Assembly (NCBI GenBank): GCA_943736015.1
Contig: OX031064.1
Span: forward strand, 42,335,361-42,399,360
Origin: Tridacna crocea
Taxonomy: Eukaryota; Mollusca; Bivalvia; Cardiida; Cardiidae
Length of the DNA stretch: 64,000 nucleotides
Direction: 5' to 3'
The translations under genes and the position numbers were made by a program. Positions 1-10,403 of the stretch are shown one piece after another. Below the pieces are notes generated by a model, which saw only the letters and a program-made list of their open reading frames with translations, was not told the DNA's origin and ran no database searches. How positions within the stretch are numbered: the first letter of the stretch is position 1; each line of letters opens with the position of its first letter.

Positions 1-388
1 ACAAACATGTTCAAACTGTCATTTCACAAGGCCAAGTTTTAATCATAATCACGTGATTAGTCAATAACAGTTTGAAATAATACTATTAAATTATGTAATA
101 GGGCATTTCCTGCACCTATTATTGGTTTCAATTAATTTATCAACAAGCACTTATAGAAAAATAAACAAATATAATTTCTATTAAATACAAATTATCTTGT
201 TATGGTGAATTCTTTTTATTTACACAATAAATGTATAAATTTATGCACAAATATAAATGTTAAAATTAATGCACAAATCATCATAAATCATTTTTATTAA
301 ATATTTATATCTATTAATATTATATATAAAATATTTGGTATTTTCTTAATAAATCATATATACATGTACATGTACTAAATTAACTCTG
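1..388. other. AT-rich non-coding sequence
   Basis: Very AT-rich with long A/T runs and no open frame that looks coding. No repeat family was recognised here. Confidence 0.5.
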
Positions 389-515
389 GCTTTTTTACCT
401 GTGGCCTTATTACCTATGGCTTTTTTACCGTTTTACTTCTGGCTTTTTTACCTATGGCCTTTTTACCTATGGCCTTTTTACCTATGGCTTTTTTACCTAT
501 GGCTTTTTTACCTAC
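389..515. repeat. Minisatellite of about 16-17 bp units
   Basis: About seven imperfect head-to-tail copies of a unit reading roughly CCTATGGCTTTTTTAC. The array stops within a few bases of the outer end of the left arm of the long inverted repeat and has no counterpart beside the right arm. Confidence 0.85.
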
Positions 516-518
516 ATT

Positions 519-2030
519 AGAAGTAGCTTGTATGTTTCCCATTTCCATGTACATGCATGGTTTATGTCATTTTTTGTTATGCTTTTTGCAGGTTGCGTCG
601 TTTTAAAGATGGAAAAACCTTACTGTTTAGGTTATTCTTCCAATGAACAATTAAAATATTAAAGATGTTAAAGGGAGAGGGGACATTTGAAAGAAGGGAG
701 AAACTGTTTGATTGATGTAAAAAACAAAAGTTGTCAATTTTGATCTAGTGTTGTCATTCTTTGAATGGTAAATACTCTTTGCAGGAGAAACCGATTGAGT
801 GATGTAGACAATATTGTTTGAAAAGTAGAAGATAATTTGTAAAAAGATAATACGCCCGTTTCCATATTCTATCCTAAAAAATTAACAGGTCGTTAGATGT
901 CGTATTTATACAGTAACAGGTTAAGCTTGTTATTTGAATCTTTACCAAAAGACAAATTTCAGACTTGTTCAAAATAAAGAAATTTTCTTAAGACAAATAA
1001 AGCATGGAAAAAATTGAACTTATCTTTTATTGAGTTAAAAATAGTGTAAGAAAAGGAGAAAATGTTGGCAACCAGCATTAAAATCTTTTTATTCAATGTT
1101 TTCACAGGCCTTCTATGTGATACGAAAGATGAAAGACCGATGTGAAAAAAGCAAGGAAACATGAGTTTGTGAGCTGTCTTTAGAAAAAAAAAATTATACG
1201 GCATTAGTTTCTAAAAAGCTGTAAAGTTGAAAAAAAAAAAATCATCAAACGTACATTTTCTTATTTTATATGTCAATCTTAATCATTGTAAATGGAAATA
1301 ATTTCATAAGTATTACATTCTGAGTCTTTTAGATAAATAGGATACATAAGTAAAACATCTTAGAGATACTGTCATGATCAAACGGTATTCGATCTGAAAA
1401 CAACCCGGGTATAAATTCTAGTTTATAATCATGTGGATACATGTATATCATAAACATAGCAGGGGGTCCGTTTGTCAATAAAACATTACGTAACACAGAT
1501 AGCTGGCTTTTCTACAAGTAAGACTCGGCCAATATCGGCAAAGTCCGGCATAATCCGAAGGTTCACGGAAAAAGAAAAAAATAGGATAGTGGCATTAAAA
1601 AACTGTAAAAAGGACCAAAAGTCTATTTTTTTAAATGACTCAAAATTATACCATTTGAAAGAGAAATGAATTAAGTAACTCACTCCACTTGAGATAATTT
1701 TGACTTTTCAACACAAAGAAAGAAAATTAAACGATTATTACAGTTTTTGACCCCGGAAAATGCGTTTTTCCTCTTTATTCTATATAAAACCATACCGACA
1801 ATTTTTAAGTGAAAAAAGAACCAAAAGTTTCTAATTCGAAATTTTTAAAACCAAGTTCATTTGAAAGAGAATAAATTGTATTTTCTTACCTTACTTGAGA
1901 TAATTTTCAATTTTAAAAATTGATGAAGTTATAAGCGTTTATTTACCCAGGCCCTTCATAATTCTATATAAAAAAATGCAGGTAAAATTGGCCGATATCG
2001 ATTTTTCCATGTCCGCGAAAGTTGGCTATG
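519..2030 (+). repeat. Left arm of a long inverted repeat spanning about 44 kb
   Basis: The reverse complement of this stretch matches 41620-44723 along its length, with scattered substitutions and small indels. Easy anchors are the GGTTGCG box near 590, the CCCGGG box near 1405, the GGGGGTCCG box near 1465 and the GTCCGCGAAAGTTGG box near 2010. The arm contains a degenerate copy of the palindromic MITE (about 960-1200), also present in the right arm, and an internal direct repeat of about 205 bp (around 1610 and 1820). This arm lacks the 1.64-kb insertion of the right arm and so shows the empty site. It could be one end of a giant element or simply one of two opposed copies of a 1.5-kb repeat. 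Confidence 0.85.
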
Positions 2031-2745
2031 ATGTAACTTCGAAATATACTTTAGACGCTTTCAGGTTTCAGAATTCGGGTTCCCGTAGGCAAGCAAAGGT
2101 ACACTAGTTGTAGAACCATTCGAAATCTAGTAAACAGAATTCGTTTCTTTCAGAAATACTTATCCATAAATAAACAGACATGAAAAATTGATCTGTCCAA
2201 AAAACGCAGAAACCCATGACACAACAAAATGCTCCTTCTTACATTGTCCGGTCACAGCCGCTTCATGCTGTTTTTAGAGCTTTTAATGGGTGTAAGCTGT
2301 AAATTTCCACAAATATCTAGATATAGCAAACTTTTTTGGTGCAAATCATCGGTATGGATTGCTTTGAGAATCATTATTGTCATACCCTCAAATATGAAAT
2401 CTAGCCGCCCCCCTCTTCGGGTTTACAAGTCAAGGGGTAAGTGTATCCCTGAAATAAAAAGCTAGTAGGAACACTGCATAGTGAATACAGCAGTCTTCAG
2501 TCAGAATTCAACAATGATTAATGTAGATAAGGCATGTGAAAAGATGAGCATATAGACTAATAATTAACACTTTACCAAACAATTCATTAAGTGTCAGTTA
2601 CATTTTAAAAAATGTACATTCACATAGTAGACCTATATGGTAGTTCTGCATCGGATTGAAAATGAGGCATTAAGAAAACAATTTAGAATTGTGGACATAC
2701 TAGTTTTTCTCTGAAGTTGTATCACCATTTTTTTTTATACACCCA
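2031..2745. other. Non-coding stretch, nothing recognised
   Basis: No convincing exon, tRNA or repeat was seen. A 78-codon open frame here has no recognisable motif and is probably chance. Confidence 0.4.
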
Positions 2746-3790
2746 TTTTTCAATTGTAGGGGGTATAAATAAAACCCCCAAATAAAATTTTCAGTGGGAA
2801 CACTGATTTCTTGTGAAGGCAACTCCTCCAAAATTTCTTGGCAGATTTGAATGGAATTTTCACATTATCATGTGACCTAACACAATGCCTCCCACATTTC
2901 ATGGCAGATTTGGATGGAATTTTTACATGATCATGTGACCTATGGCATATCGTCAAAGTTTTAGGATTTGTAGCTGCATCATGGAATAAGGGGGCTTCAT
3001 GTTATAATTTCATTTTTTTTTCTCACCAGAATCTCTTCAATTACTGGACATATCTCAACAGATTTGGATGAGATTTTCACAGATCATGTAACCTAGCACA
3101 TGTTGTCAGGGTTTTGCAATTTATCACTGTATCATGGAAAAAGGGGACTTCATGTCAAATTTAATTTTTTATCAGTATATCTCCAACTTTTGCACATATT
3201 TTTGTAGAACTTCATATTTTTATTGCTTGATCAAAACCAGTGACCAATGAGTCAATTGTGCATTCGTCTCTCCATGCATTAGTCTGTTCGTAAAACTTTT
3301 AGATCACAAGTAATACCATATATCCATTCAGCTACCCAGGCAGGTGCTACAGATTTCAACACTTTAGTCTCTAGCTACCTGCTTGAAATGGCAGAAGTGT
3401 GGAGGCTTATATTGTGAGAGGGATATCCTGTAAAGTCCTTGACAAAAATTGATGAAACTTCATGCATGTTTTCCATCGGATAGTCCTTTGATATGTTTTA
3501 ATTTTCCCATATATATGATATGACATGTCATGGAAAAAGGGGGTTTTATGTATATTTCCTTTATTTGTTTTCATTTTATGAAATGCCGAGTTCTGCAAAA
3601 AGGGTACTTAATGTTTAATCCTGTTATGGACCTCTTTTATATTTTTTTATGTAATGAAATCCTGTGCCATGGAACAAGGGAGCTTAATGTATAATTTCAT
3701 CATGGACCAATAACAAAAAGGTCACATGTACATGCAAAACAACATACCTCTTATAATGTTTGTACCAAAAAAGGTCTTTTTCGGCGGGGG
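2746..3790. repeat. Dispersed repeat block built of degenerate internal units
   Basis: Starts at a short hairpin near 2758-2785 (GGGGGT...ACCCCC) and contains several diverged units sharing the phrases CATGGAAAAAGGGGG, TTCATGT and GATTTGGATGGAATTTT. Related CCCCTTTTT..CCATGACAG units occur at 62520-64000. Part of it (3351-3484) is almost identical to 24792-24926. Confidence 0.6.
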
Positions 3791-4223
3791 ATATTATTTC
3801 AACGAAACTGCTTGTTTAAAAAGATTTGGAGGTAATATACGTCGATGACCACTTATTGAGAGCACTGCTTATGAGCCTGTAGAAACTTGTCAAAAATTTA
3901 GACCTAGCAGACTTGAAAGCACTTACAGAAAACAAAAGAAAATAGAGCAAAAATAAGAACTAAAATCACTCTTGAAAATAGTGAAAATATTACAGGAAAA
4001 GGAAAAACATGCTGTTTGCCAGCACAACTTTCTTGAAAGCCCTGTTTATCTCTCTCTGAGTTCTGAAAACTTGGGATTGTGTGCTAAAGGGTTAAAACAA
4101 GCTAGACATACATGTAGAAAAAATTATTTCGAACCTGGCAGTTTTGATCCATTCCACATAATTGCGGTTTGCTGGCCAGGTCAATTAATGTAATTTTGAG
4201 CTCTTATTCTGATTCTTTTCCAG

Positions 4224-4384
4224 ATATGGCAGAAAAACATGAGAAGGAGAGTAGATTGAACAGCAATAATGACGGTGATTCCATCAAAGTAATTGCAGAA
4301 TCTGTGGGTATAAGTGGACTGTCTGATAGCTCGGCAACATATCTAGCTGAAGATACCACATACAGGGTGAAACAGGTACTTCAG
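4224..4384 (+). CDS. TAF6L: TAF6/TAF6-like histone-fold protein, first coding exon
   Basis: A TTTTCCAG splice acceptor ends at 4223 and the ATG is at 4226, so a 5' UTR exon should lie upstream. The exon gives 53 residues and ends at a GTAATG donor in phase 0. Seen: an ESVGISGLSD motif followed by LAEDTTYRVKQVLQ, matching helices 1-2 of the TAF6-family histone fold (VAES-G...DE-YR-K). In the known family this fold pairs with TAF9 in TFIID or SAGA-type complexes in the nucleus. The AED and DF forms seen here and in the next exon are closer to TAF6L than TAF6, but I cannot separate them firmly. Only these two exons of a normally 600-residue protein were found, so this may be a fragment or a gene with very long introns. 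Confidence 0.75.
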
Positions 4385-4457
4385 GTAATGATTCTTCCCT
4401 TTATATTCCTTGTTTTATCTTCAATTTCTCTTTCTTTCCAAGAATTGGTTGTAGTCT

Positions 4458-4833
4458 TTAACTCTTTACCACATAATTCCGACTTTTATCGACCCTGAGA
4501 TAGAAGTCTTCTGAAAACATTGTGGGAAAAAGGGAAAACACTGGTAACCAGCATTTTCTCCTTTTCCCATGATGTTTTCTATGCTATCGAAGATAATGTT
4601 GCTCCTCTTTGGCTACTGAAATAAATTGTTGTCTGCAAATGCTTTTAACACTTTACAAATGAGTCCCGACTTTTTATGACCTTCCTAAAAACATTTCTAA
4701 AAACATTTTGGGAAAAGGAGAAAATGATGGTAACCAGCATTTTCTCCTTTTCCCACAATGTTTTCTATTCTTTTCAAATCAAATTTCAATTGTTCATTCA
4801 CATTTATGTTGTCGTCTGAGTAGGCTTTCAATT

Positions 4834-4868
<35 letters not shown>

Positions 4869-4889
4869 GAAAAGAGGGTAAAGGGTTAA
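4458..4889 (+). mobile_element. Two tandem palindromic TTAA MITE copies
   Basis: TTAA at 4458-4461 starts the first copy; a second begins near 4649 and ends at the GGTAAAGGGTTAA near 4889. Each has the family hairpin (GGAGAAAAT..CCAGCATTTTCTCC). The second copy has expanded a (GA)n tract near its 3' end. Confidence 0.8.
4837..4866. repeat. (GA)n microsatellite
   Basis: About 14 GA dinucleotides within the second MITE copy; a longer GA tract occupies the same end of the copy at 19150-19375. Confidence 0.9.
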
Positions 4890-5344
4890 GACAGAAGTTT
4901 ATTCATCTCTGGGTGCAAATCATTGTTTTGACAATGGTTATGTGGAAAAGCAGTCAGTAGCTTTGGAAGAATATCATGCAAAGTACTTGTAAAGAAAGTT
5001 AAAAAAAGCATTGATGGGTGCGCAGGTAGCTGCTATGTTACAGAGTTAAATAATGTTAAAATTGGTCATAGACACCATACAAACAAGTTAGCCCATTACC
5101 ACACAATCCTTACGTTTTACAACCCTGAGAAAGAAGCCTTTAGAAAACACTGTGGGAAAAGGAGAAAATGTCAGTAACCAGCATTTTCTCCTTCAAAAAA
5201 CACTTTTAAAATTTTCAGTCTTTTTTATTTTGTCTTCTACAAAATGCTTTTGATTTGGACAAGACTAAAATTTTGTTGTTTGTTAATGAGATAACAAAAC
5301 ATAAATAATGTTGAAAATGGCCATAGACACCATACAAACAAGTT
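4888..5344 (+). mobile_element. SINE copy split by a palindromic MITE
   Basis: The body (ACAATGGTTATGTGG..AAAGCAGTCAGTAG..ATAATGTTAAAATTGG..GACACCATACAA) matches the better preserved SINE at 30038-30360. A MITE copy lies at about 5098-5295, and the SINE tail phrase (AATAATGTT..GACACCATACAAACAAGTTA) occurs on both sides of it, at about 5050-5100 and 5303-5345. Confidence 0.65.
5098..5295 (+). mobile_element. Palindromic TTAA MITE
   Basis: Family start (CCCATTACCACACAATCC) and hairpin are present; the flanking TTAA has decayed on both sides. It lies between duplicated SINE tails. Confidence 0.7.
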
Positions 5345-5734
5345 AATAAAACAAAACAAGTAAACAAAGCCCATCCTGGGTAGTTTTCTGTTCTTAATGT
5401 TGTTTATAAGCACTGAAAAAGTGAATATTCGCTAACTATGGCTGTATATAAAGGATTATGTTTTATTTTAACTTAGTCCTTTTCGAAAAGATCCTGTGTG
5501 GTCTTTTCTAAAAGATCCTGTGTGTTTTTTGTCCAAAGATCCTATGTGGTTAATGTGTAGGAAAGGTAATCTGATGGTAGGGGGTTTGATTTTAATCCAA
5601 AGTATTGGGTTTATCATTGGAGTGTAATTGGGCAAGACACTTAAGAGCCCAGCCCACTGATAGTGAAAGCCAGGAAACACATGAATCAATAAGCTGTGGC
5701 CATCATACATCTAAAATGATACGTAAACCAACAT

Positions 5735-5965
5735 TTTACCCTTTGCCACATAATCAAGAGTTTTTGAAAGCCTGAGAAAGCTTTTGAAAACATTGTGGGA
5801 AAAAGGAGAAAATGCTGGATACCAGCATTTTCTCCTTTTCCCATTGTTTTCTTCCTATTCGATGATCAATTCTATTACTAGAACTCCATTTGAACTGTTG
5901 TCTGTAAACTGTAAACTCATTTTATATGGATGAGTTTGAAATTTTTCTATGTGGTTAAGAGTTAA
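5735..5965 (+). mobile_element. Palindromic TTAA MITE
   Basis: Runs from ACCCTTTGCCACATAATC to GGTTAAGAGTTAA with the central GAAAATGCTGGATACCAGC hairpin. It lies in the intron between the two TAF6-like exons. Confidence 0.75.
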
Positions 5966-6029
5966 GCATGTCTCAATCCATCAATCCATTAATCCGTCAA
6001 TCAATACTGTATTGTGCATTTTTTTAAAG

Positions 6030-6116
6030 GAAGCTATGAAGTTTATGCATCATGCAAAGAGACAGAAATTGACATGTGCAGATTTTGACAACTCAATGAG
6101 GTTACAGAATGTAGAG
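6030..6116 (+). CDS. TAF6L: TAF6/TAF6-like histone-fold protein, second coding exon
   Basis: An 87-bp, 29-codon, phase 0-0 exon between a pyrimidine-rich acceptor (TTTTTTAAAG) and a GTAATT donor. It begins EAMKFMHHAKRQKL and continues T-ADFD-SMRLQNVE. This is the loop and third helix of the TAF6 histone fold: the known family has KFM--(G/T)KR-KLT--D---AL---NVE at this point. It joins the exon ending at 4384 in frame. The next expected family segment (the region with a LYF motif and acidic linker) was looked for down to about 13 kb and not found. The two exons therefore cover the histone fold only. Confidence 0.8.
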
Positions 6117-6324
6117 GTAATTAGTGTAAATTTTCACATTTTGTTCCAGGAGGAGATTTTTTTCTATGCAATGAAGAGTCTTTGTTTTTCATCTAGGTTT
6201 TGCAAATTTACAGTAATTACATTGTAATAATTTTTATTATTTGAAAAGTACATTGTGTTTGAAAATTGAAGCTCTTAATTAGTATGAGATGTCACAGGTT
6301 TTTAGTAAGAAACAGATATTTTTA

Positions 6325-6670
6325 TACCTCCACAACAAAGTGGAGGGGGTCATACTGGAATCTCCATGGCTGTCTGTCTGTCCATTCATTCATCCATCTA
6401 TTCGTCTGTCTGTCTGTCTATTGACACAGTTTTGACCGCAGCAATACTCCATCACCTTTTAAGGTACTGAACTCAAATTTACACACAGTGTTCCTATATA
6501 TATGAAATTGTGCATATGCAATTTTCATGACCCTGCTGCGATTTGTTGCGGTACTATCTCTCCTTGAATTTTTTTCAACTCTTTCTTTTGTACTAAACCA
6601 TTCCGCATTTGTGCGACAAAGACCTTAAAGTAAAAGTTTACGGACGCACGCACATAAACATCTTCTTTTG
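6325..6670. repeat. Dispersed repeat with 5' CCTCCAC hairpin
   Basis: Begins with a hairpin (CCTCCACAACAAAGTGGAGG), then a TGTCTGTCTGTCC-type microsatellite, a body, and ends near the GACGCACGCACAT phrase. Fragments with similar hairpin plus TCCGTCCG starts occur near 51490 and 59275. Confidence 0.55.
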
Positions 6671-6702
6671 TAGAGATTAGTCCGAGTCTGCACTGCTGTA
6701 GT

Positions 6703-6801
6703 TTAATGCTTTACGTAGTCGCTCTTAATGATGGTGTACTTGTTTTCTGCAATGCATGCCTGCAACTCCTCTTCTACTTGGGAGGATGGCTCCTGGCAAG
6801 T
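6703..6801 (-). CDS. Candidate last coding exon of an unrecognised minus-strand gene
   Basis: On the minus strand a strong acceptor (CTTTTTTTTTTCAG) is followed by 32 codons beginning TCQEPSSQVEEELQAC and ending KYTIIKSDYVKH before a TAA stop. The composition looks coding (acidic, Glu-rich) and unlike the surrounding repeats. It joins in phase 0 to the candidate exon at 8166-8210. I do not recognise the protein. Transcription would run against the TAF6-like exons. It remains possible that this is a chance frame behind a good acceptor. Confidence 0.4.
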   Translation of the reverse strand, partial: TCQEPSSQVEEELQACIAENKYTIIKSDYVKH

Positions 6802-6933
6802 CTGAAAAAAAAAAGGCATTGAAATTAAAAAAAAAATGAATTTACTTTTGAAAATCAAACAAGTTAGTATGAAATTCCCACACAAAAAAAATATTCTAGG
6901 CTATTTTTCACACATAATTTGTGTTAGTAGCAG

Positions 6934-7150
6934 TTAACATTACCAAACAACAATATTTTAGGTTTGCCCAAATCAAAAGCATTTGCAGACCAAAAAATAA
7001 AAGTAACTGAAAATTTGAAATTTGTTTTGTGGAGGGTAGAAAACATTGTGAGAATGCTGGTTACCAGCATTTCCTCCTTTTCCCATACTGTTTTCTAAAA
7101 GCTTCTTTCTTAGGGTCGTCAAAAGTAGGGATTCTGTGGTAATGGGTTAA
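6934..7150 (-). mobile_element. Palindromic TTAA MITE
   Basis: TTAA at both ends (6934-6937, 7147-7150). Inverted relative to the copy at 10014-10242; the left half of the hairpin is shortened. Confidence 0.8.
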
Positions 7151-7515
7151 CTATGTTTCCTAATAATCAGCTGCAATATGCATTAGCAATGTAAGGATTT
7201 TCTGCATTATCTCTGCACTTTTCTTGATCTATGCCCATAGAAACTAGAATTTCTGGTGATAATGGAAATATATAATTTGAGTCACAGTTACTTTGAGAAT
7301 TTTAGAGAATCACAGTGGTTCTATTATTTTCAATACCAAATGACTGAGGAAACAAGTGAGTCAAGATAGCCCTATTTCAGTCTCCTGAAAAAGAATGTTG
7401 AATTATCATCAATGCCGATACACCAATGAGAATGTCCCAACATGTTAGTAAACAAACGGCATAAGATCAATCTTTTTCCAGATCTTACGTTGGGCCATGC
7501 AAGGTCTGAAAGAGA

Positions 7516-7744
7516 TTAACTCATTACCCAAATGACAATATTTTAGGCTTGTCCAAATTGAAAGCATTTGCAGACCAAAAATAAAAGTGAATGAAAATTT
7601 GAACTTTGTTTTGTGAGGGGTAGAAAATATTATGGGAAAAGAGGAAAATACGACTTACCAGCATTTTCTCCTTTTCCCACAATGTTTTCAAAAGGCTTGT
7701 TTCCAAAGGTCGTCAAAAGTAGGGATTGCGTGGTAATGGGTTAA
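7516..7744 (-). mobile_element. Palindromic TTAA MITE
   Basis: Intact TTAA at 7516-7519 and 7741-7744, with CTCATTACCCA and TGGTAATGGG ends and a central hairpin. Confidence 0.85.
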
Positions 7745-8165
7745 CTTGAGGACAATACTGTCGAAAGTTTAATTATCCTCTTACATCTTAGTGATTCTGT
7801 TAAAGATACTGAAAGCCAGTTTGTGACATTGCTTTTCTGGGCTTTGTCAAATAGAACTTCAGGAGCAACATGTAAATGTGCTTGTGCTAATGGTGAACAG
7901 ACACACAATAGTCAAAATACCAACCCATCACAACTATTCACCATGAGCACTAGGGATAACCTGGGAAGACTAGAGTGGATTTAATACCTTAATTTCAGTC
8001 TTTGTTTTGGTTGACACTGACATCTCGTCTCTATATGTATTGACAACAACAATTGTTAGCTGTATGTATTGACCCATTAGGTTCTTTGAACTCATCTTCC
8101 TCCACTCCCTCCAGAGTAACACCTTTAACTCATCTGTGCCATCTTGAGATCTTAACTGTCTTGAC

Positions 8166-8210
8166 CTGGACATCTGTCCCTCTGCCCTGCACAATCTTCA
8201 CAATCTCTTC
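8166..8210 (-). CDS. Candidate internal exon of the unrecognised minus-strand gene
   Basis: On the minus strand a TGTTTTAG acceptor is followed by EEIVKIVQGRGTDVQ and a GTCAAG donor, giving a 45-bp phase 0-0 exon. Reading on past this donor meets a stop 12 codons later. It is phase-compatible with 11241-11314 upstream and 6703-6801 downstream. The donor is not a strong consensus and the protein family is not recognised. Confidence 0.3.
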
Positions 8211-8703
8211 CTAAAACAGATACAAAGAAATATAACCAAATGATAGCCATACAAAAATCTGAACAGTATTTAACTTAACATTCTTCTTTTATCAAAGATG
8301 CATATTGTAGATTGATGCAACATCAGGTTATTGTCCAAAGAATTGAAGAGGGCCTTGATTGTCTAAAATTACCCACCTTACTGTTGAGCAATTTTTTCTT
8401 TAACAAAAATGTTTTTCAAAATTTTTTCAAGGGTCAATTTTACCTCTTATGCTGCTGATTTCCCAGAATAGACTATTCCAGATTTGCTTCCGAATTTCAG
8501 TCACTGTAAAATTTGCCAACAGTGCAGACCAACATCAGACTGAATGGCTATGTAGGTTGATCATTGGTCTACACTATTAGCAAATATGAACAATGTTGCA
8601 ATAGGCAAGATGTAAGGCTTCCCGTTAAGCTCAGCCCGCATTTCTTTAGCTTAACTGCTTTATCCCACTTGAAAGCATCATGCTAACACATACAAACCAG
8701 GTC

Positions 8704-8891
8704 TAACCCCTTTACCAATTGACAACATTCTAGCCTTGTCCAAATTGAAAGCAGTTGCAGACAACAATTTCAATCTCATTATCTGAATCAAATGCTGCAA
8801 TTGTTCTTATGACATAGTAGAAAATATTGTGGGAAAAGGAGGCTTCTTTCCTTGGGGTGTCAAAACTCATCACTGAGTGGTAAAAGGTTAA
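8704..8891 (-). mobile_element. Palindromic TTAA MITE with central deletion
   Basis: Ends CCCCTTTACCA and TGGTAAAAGGTTAA are present; about half the central hairpin is missing after GTGGGAAAAGGAGG. Confidence 0.75.
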
Positions 8892-9073
8892 AGAATGCTT
8901 CACATCCTTTGAAAATGATAAAATATTGGTTTTAATGTTCAATCAAGGATCATATAAATCATTTGAGACAAATCTCCCTGACTGTGGCAATTGTTAAAAG
9001 CTAAAGTAGTCCGAACAGACATATCTAAAATGGTTTGCATTCTGCATCAACTCAACAGTGCCACTGGTTACCT

Positions 9074-9532
9074 TTAACTCTTAAGACTAGCAAACAATCC
9101 CGACTTTCAACGATCCTAAGAAAAAAGCCTTCTGAAAATATTGTAGGAAAAGTAGAAAGTGTAGGTAACCATCATTATCTCCTTTTCTCACAATGTTTTC
9201 TATTCTTCCCTAAACAAATTTCAATTTTTGAGCCACATTTATTATGTCATCAGCATGGCTTTCAATTTGGACCACTATTAAATTTTGTTGTTTGGGAAAG
9301 AGTTAACTCATTTCCAAATGACAAAATTTTAGACTTGTTCAAATCTAAAGCATTTGCAGACGACAAAATAAAGGTGACTGAAAAATTGGAACTTGTTCTT
9401 GGAAGGGTAGAAAACACTGTGGGAAAAGGAGAAAAACGCTGGTTACCAGCATTTTCTCTTTTTCCTACAGTGTTTTCAAAAGGCTTCTTTCTCAGAGGCA
9501 TCAAAAGTAGGGACTGTGTGGTAATGGGTTAA
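9074..9532. mobile_element. Two MITE copies in opposite orientation sharing one TTAA
   Basis: First copy (plus) is bounded by TTAA at 9074-9077 and 9303-9306; second copy (minus) by the same 9303-9306 TTAA and one at 9529-9532. Both carry full hairpins. Confidence 0.85.
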
Positions 9533-9599
9533 GCACACATACTGTACAGCCTTTTTACCTATGCAAACACAATTTTCAAAAAACCTTTTATATCAGATT

Positions 9600-9800
9600 T
9601 GACTGTTTACCACACAACAAAATTCAGACAGATCAAAATTGAAAGAAATTCCAAGAGACATAGTAAATGTGGCACAAGTAATAAGATTTGTCAGTAAAGG
9701 ATAAGAACACATTATGGGAAAAGAAGAAAACATTGGTTACCAGCATTTTCTCCTTTTCCCACAATATTTTCAAAAGCTTTCTTTTTTTCGGTTTTGCATG
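9600..9800 (-). mobile_element. Degenerate palindromic MITE
   Basis: Starts at TTTACCACACAACAAAATTC and holds the hairpin at about 9715-9770; its right end is lost in sequence leading to the poly-T tract at about 9814-9835. Confidence 0.65.
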
Positions 9801-10013
9801 CACATTCATTTAGTTTTTTTTTTTTTTTTTTTTTTCAATATTCATGTTTAACCCTTTTCTCTGCAGAAGCAGGTATCAATTTTGCAAGATACTTGCCAGC
9901 TAAATTGAATGAATCTACTAAATATTATGTCAATTAACTTCAAAAACTTCAATACCATGACACTTTTTGTATACATTTTTTTATGGTATTCCCTTAAAAG
10001 GCTACGTAGCCTC

Positions 10014-10242
10014 TTAACCCTTTACCACACAATCCCGACTTTTAACGACCCTGAGAAAGAAGCCTTTTGAAAACATTGTGGGGAAAGGAGAAAATGCTGG
10101 TAACCAGCATTTTCTCCTTTTCCCACAATTTTTTCTACCCTTCACAAAACAAATTTCAAATTTTCAGTTACTTTTGTTTTGTTGTCTGCAAATGCTTTCA
10201 ATTTGGACCACTCTATAAATTTTTCGGTTGGTAAAGAGTTAA
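10014..10242 (+). mobile_element. Palindromic TTAA MITE, reference copy
   Basis: A clean copy: TTAA at 10014-10017 and 10239-10242 bound 221 bp. Terminal inverted repeats CCCTTTACCA / TGGTAAAGAG. The centre is a long hairpin of GAAAACATTGTGGGGAAAGG and GAGAAAATGCTGG against CCAGCATTTTCTCC. A TTAA target plus CCCT start fits the piggyBac superfamily; no open frame is present, so it must be mobilised in trans. Confidence 0.85.
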
Positions 10243-10259
10243 GGTATTTTTAGATTTCG

Positions 10260-10403
10260 CGCCAAAAATCAAAAGAAGAATTGTGGGAATGTAAAGTGAC
10301 TGGCACGTGACTAATGACTCTTAAATTCCATAACATAACAAACATGTTATTTTCCATAAACTTCTTCAGTCGCTGTGTTTGAAGCATCATTTGTGTATTT
10401 CCG
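10260..10403 (+). promoter_or_regulatory. Candidate promoter/first non-coding exon ending at a consensus splice donor
   Basis: A CG-containing stretch with an E2F-like TTTCGCGCC at 10254-10262, then non-repeat sequence ending in a perfect GTAAGT donor at 10404. It could be the 5' exon of the cysteine-rich gene whose exons start at 13896. No transcription evidence is available here and the link is inference. Confidence 0.2.
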
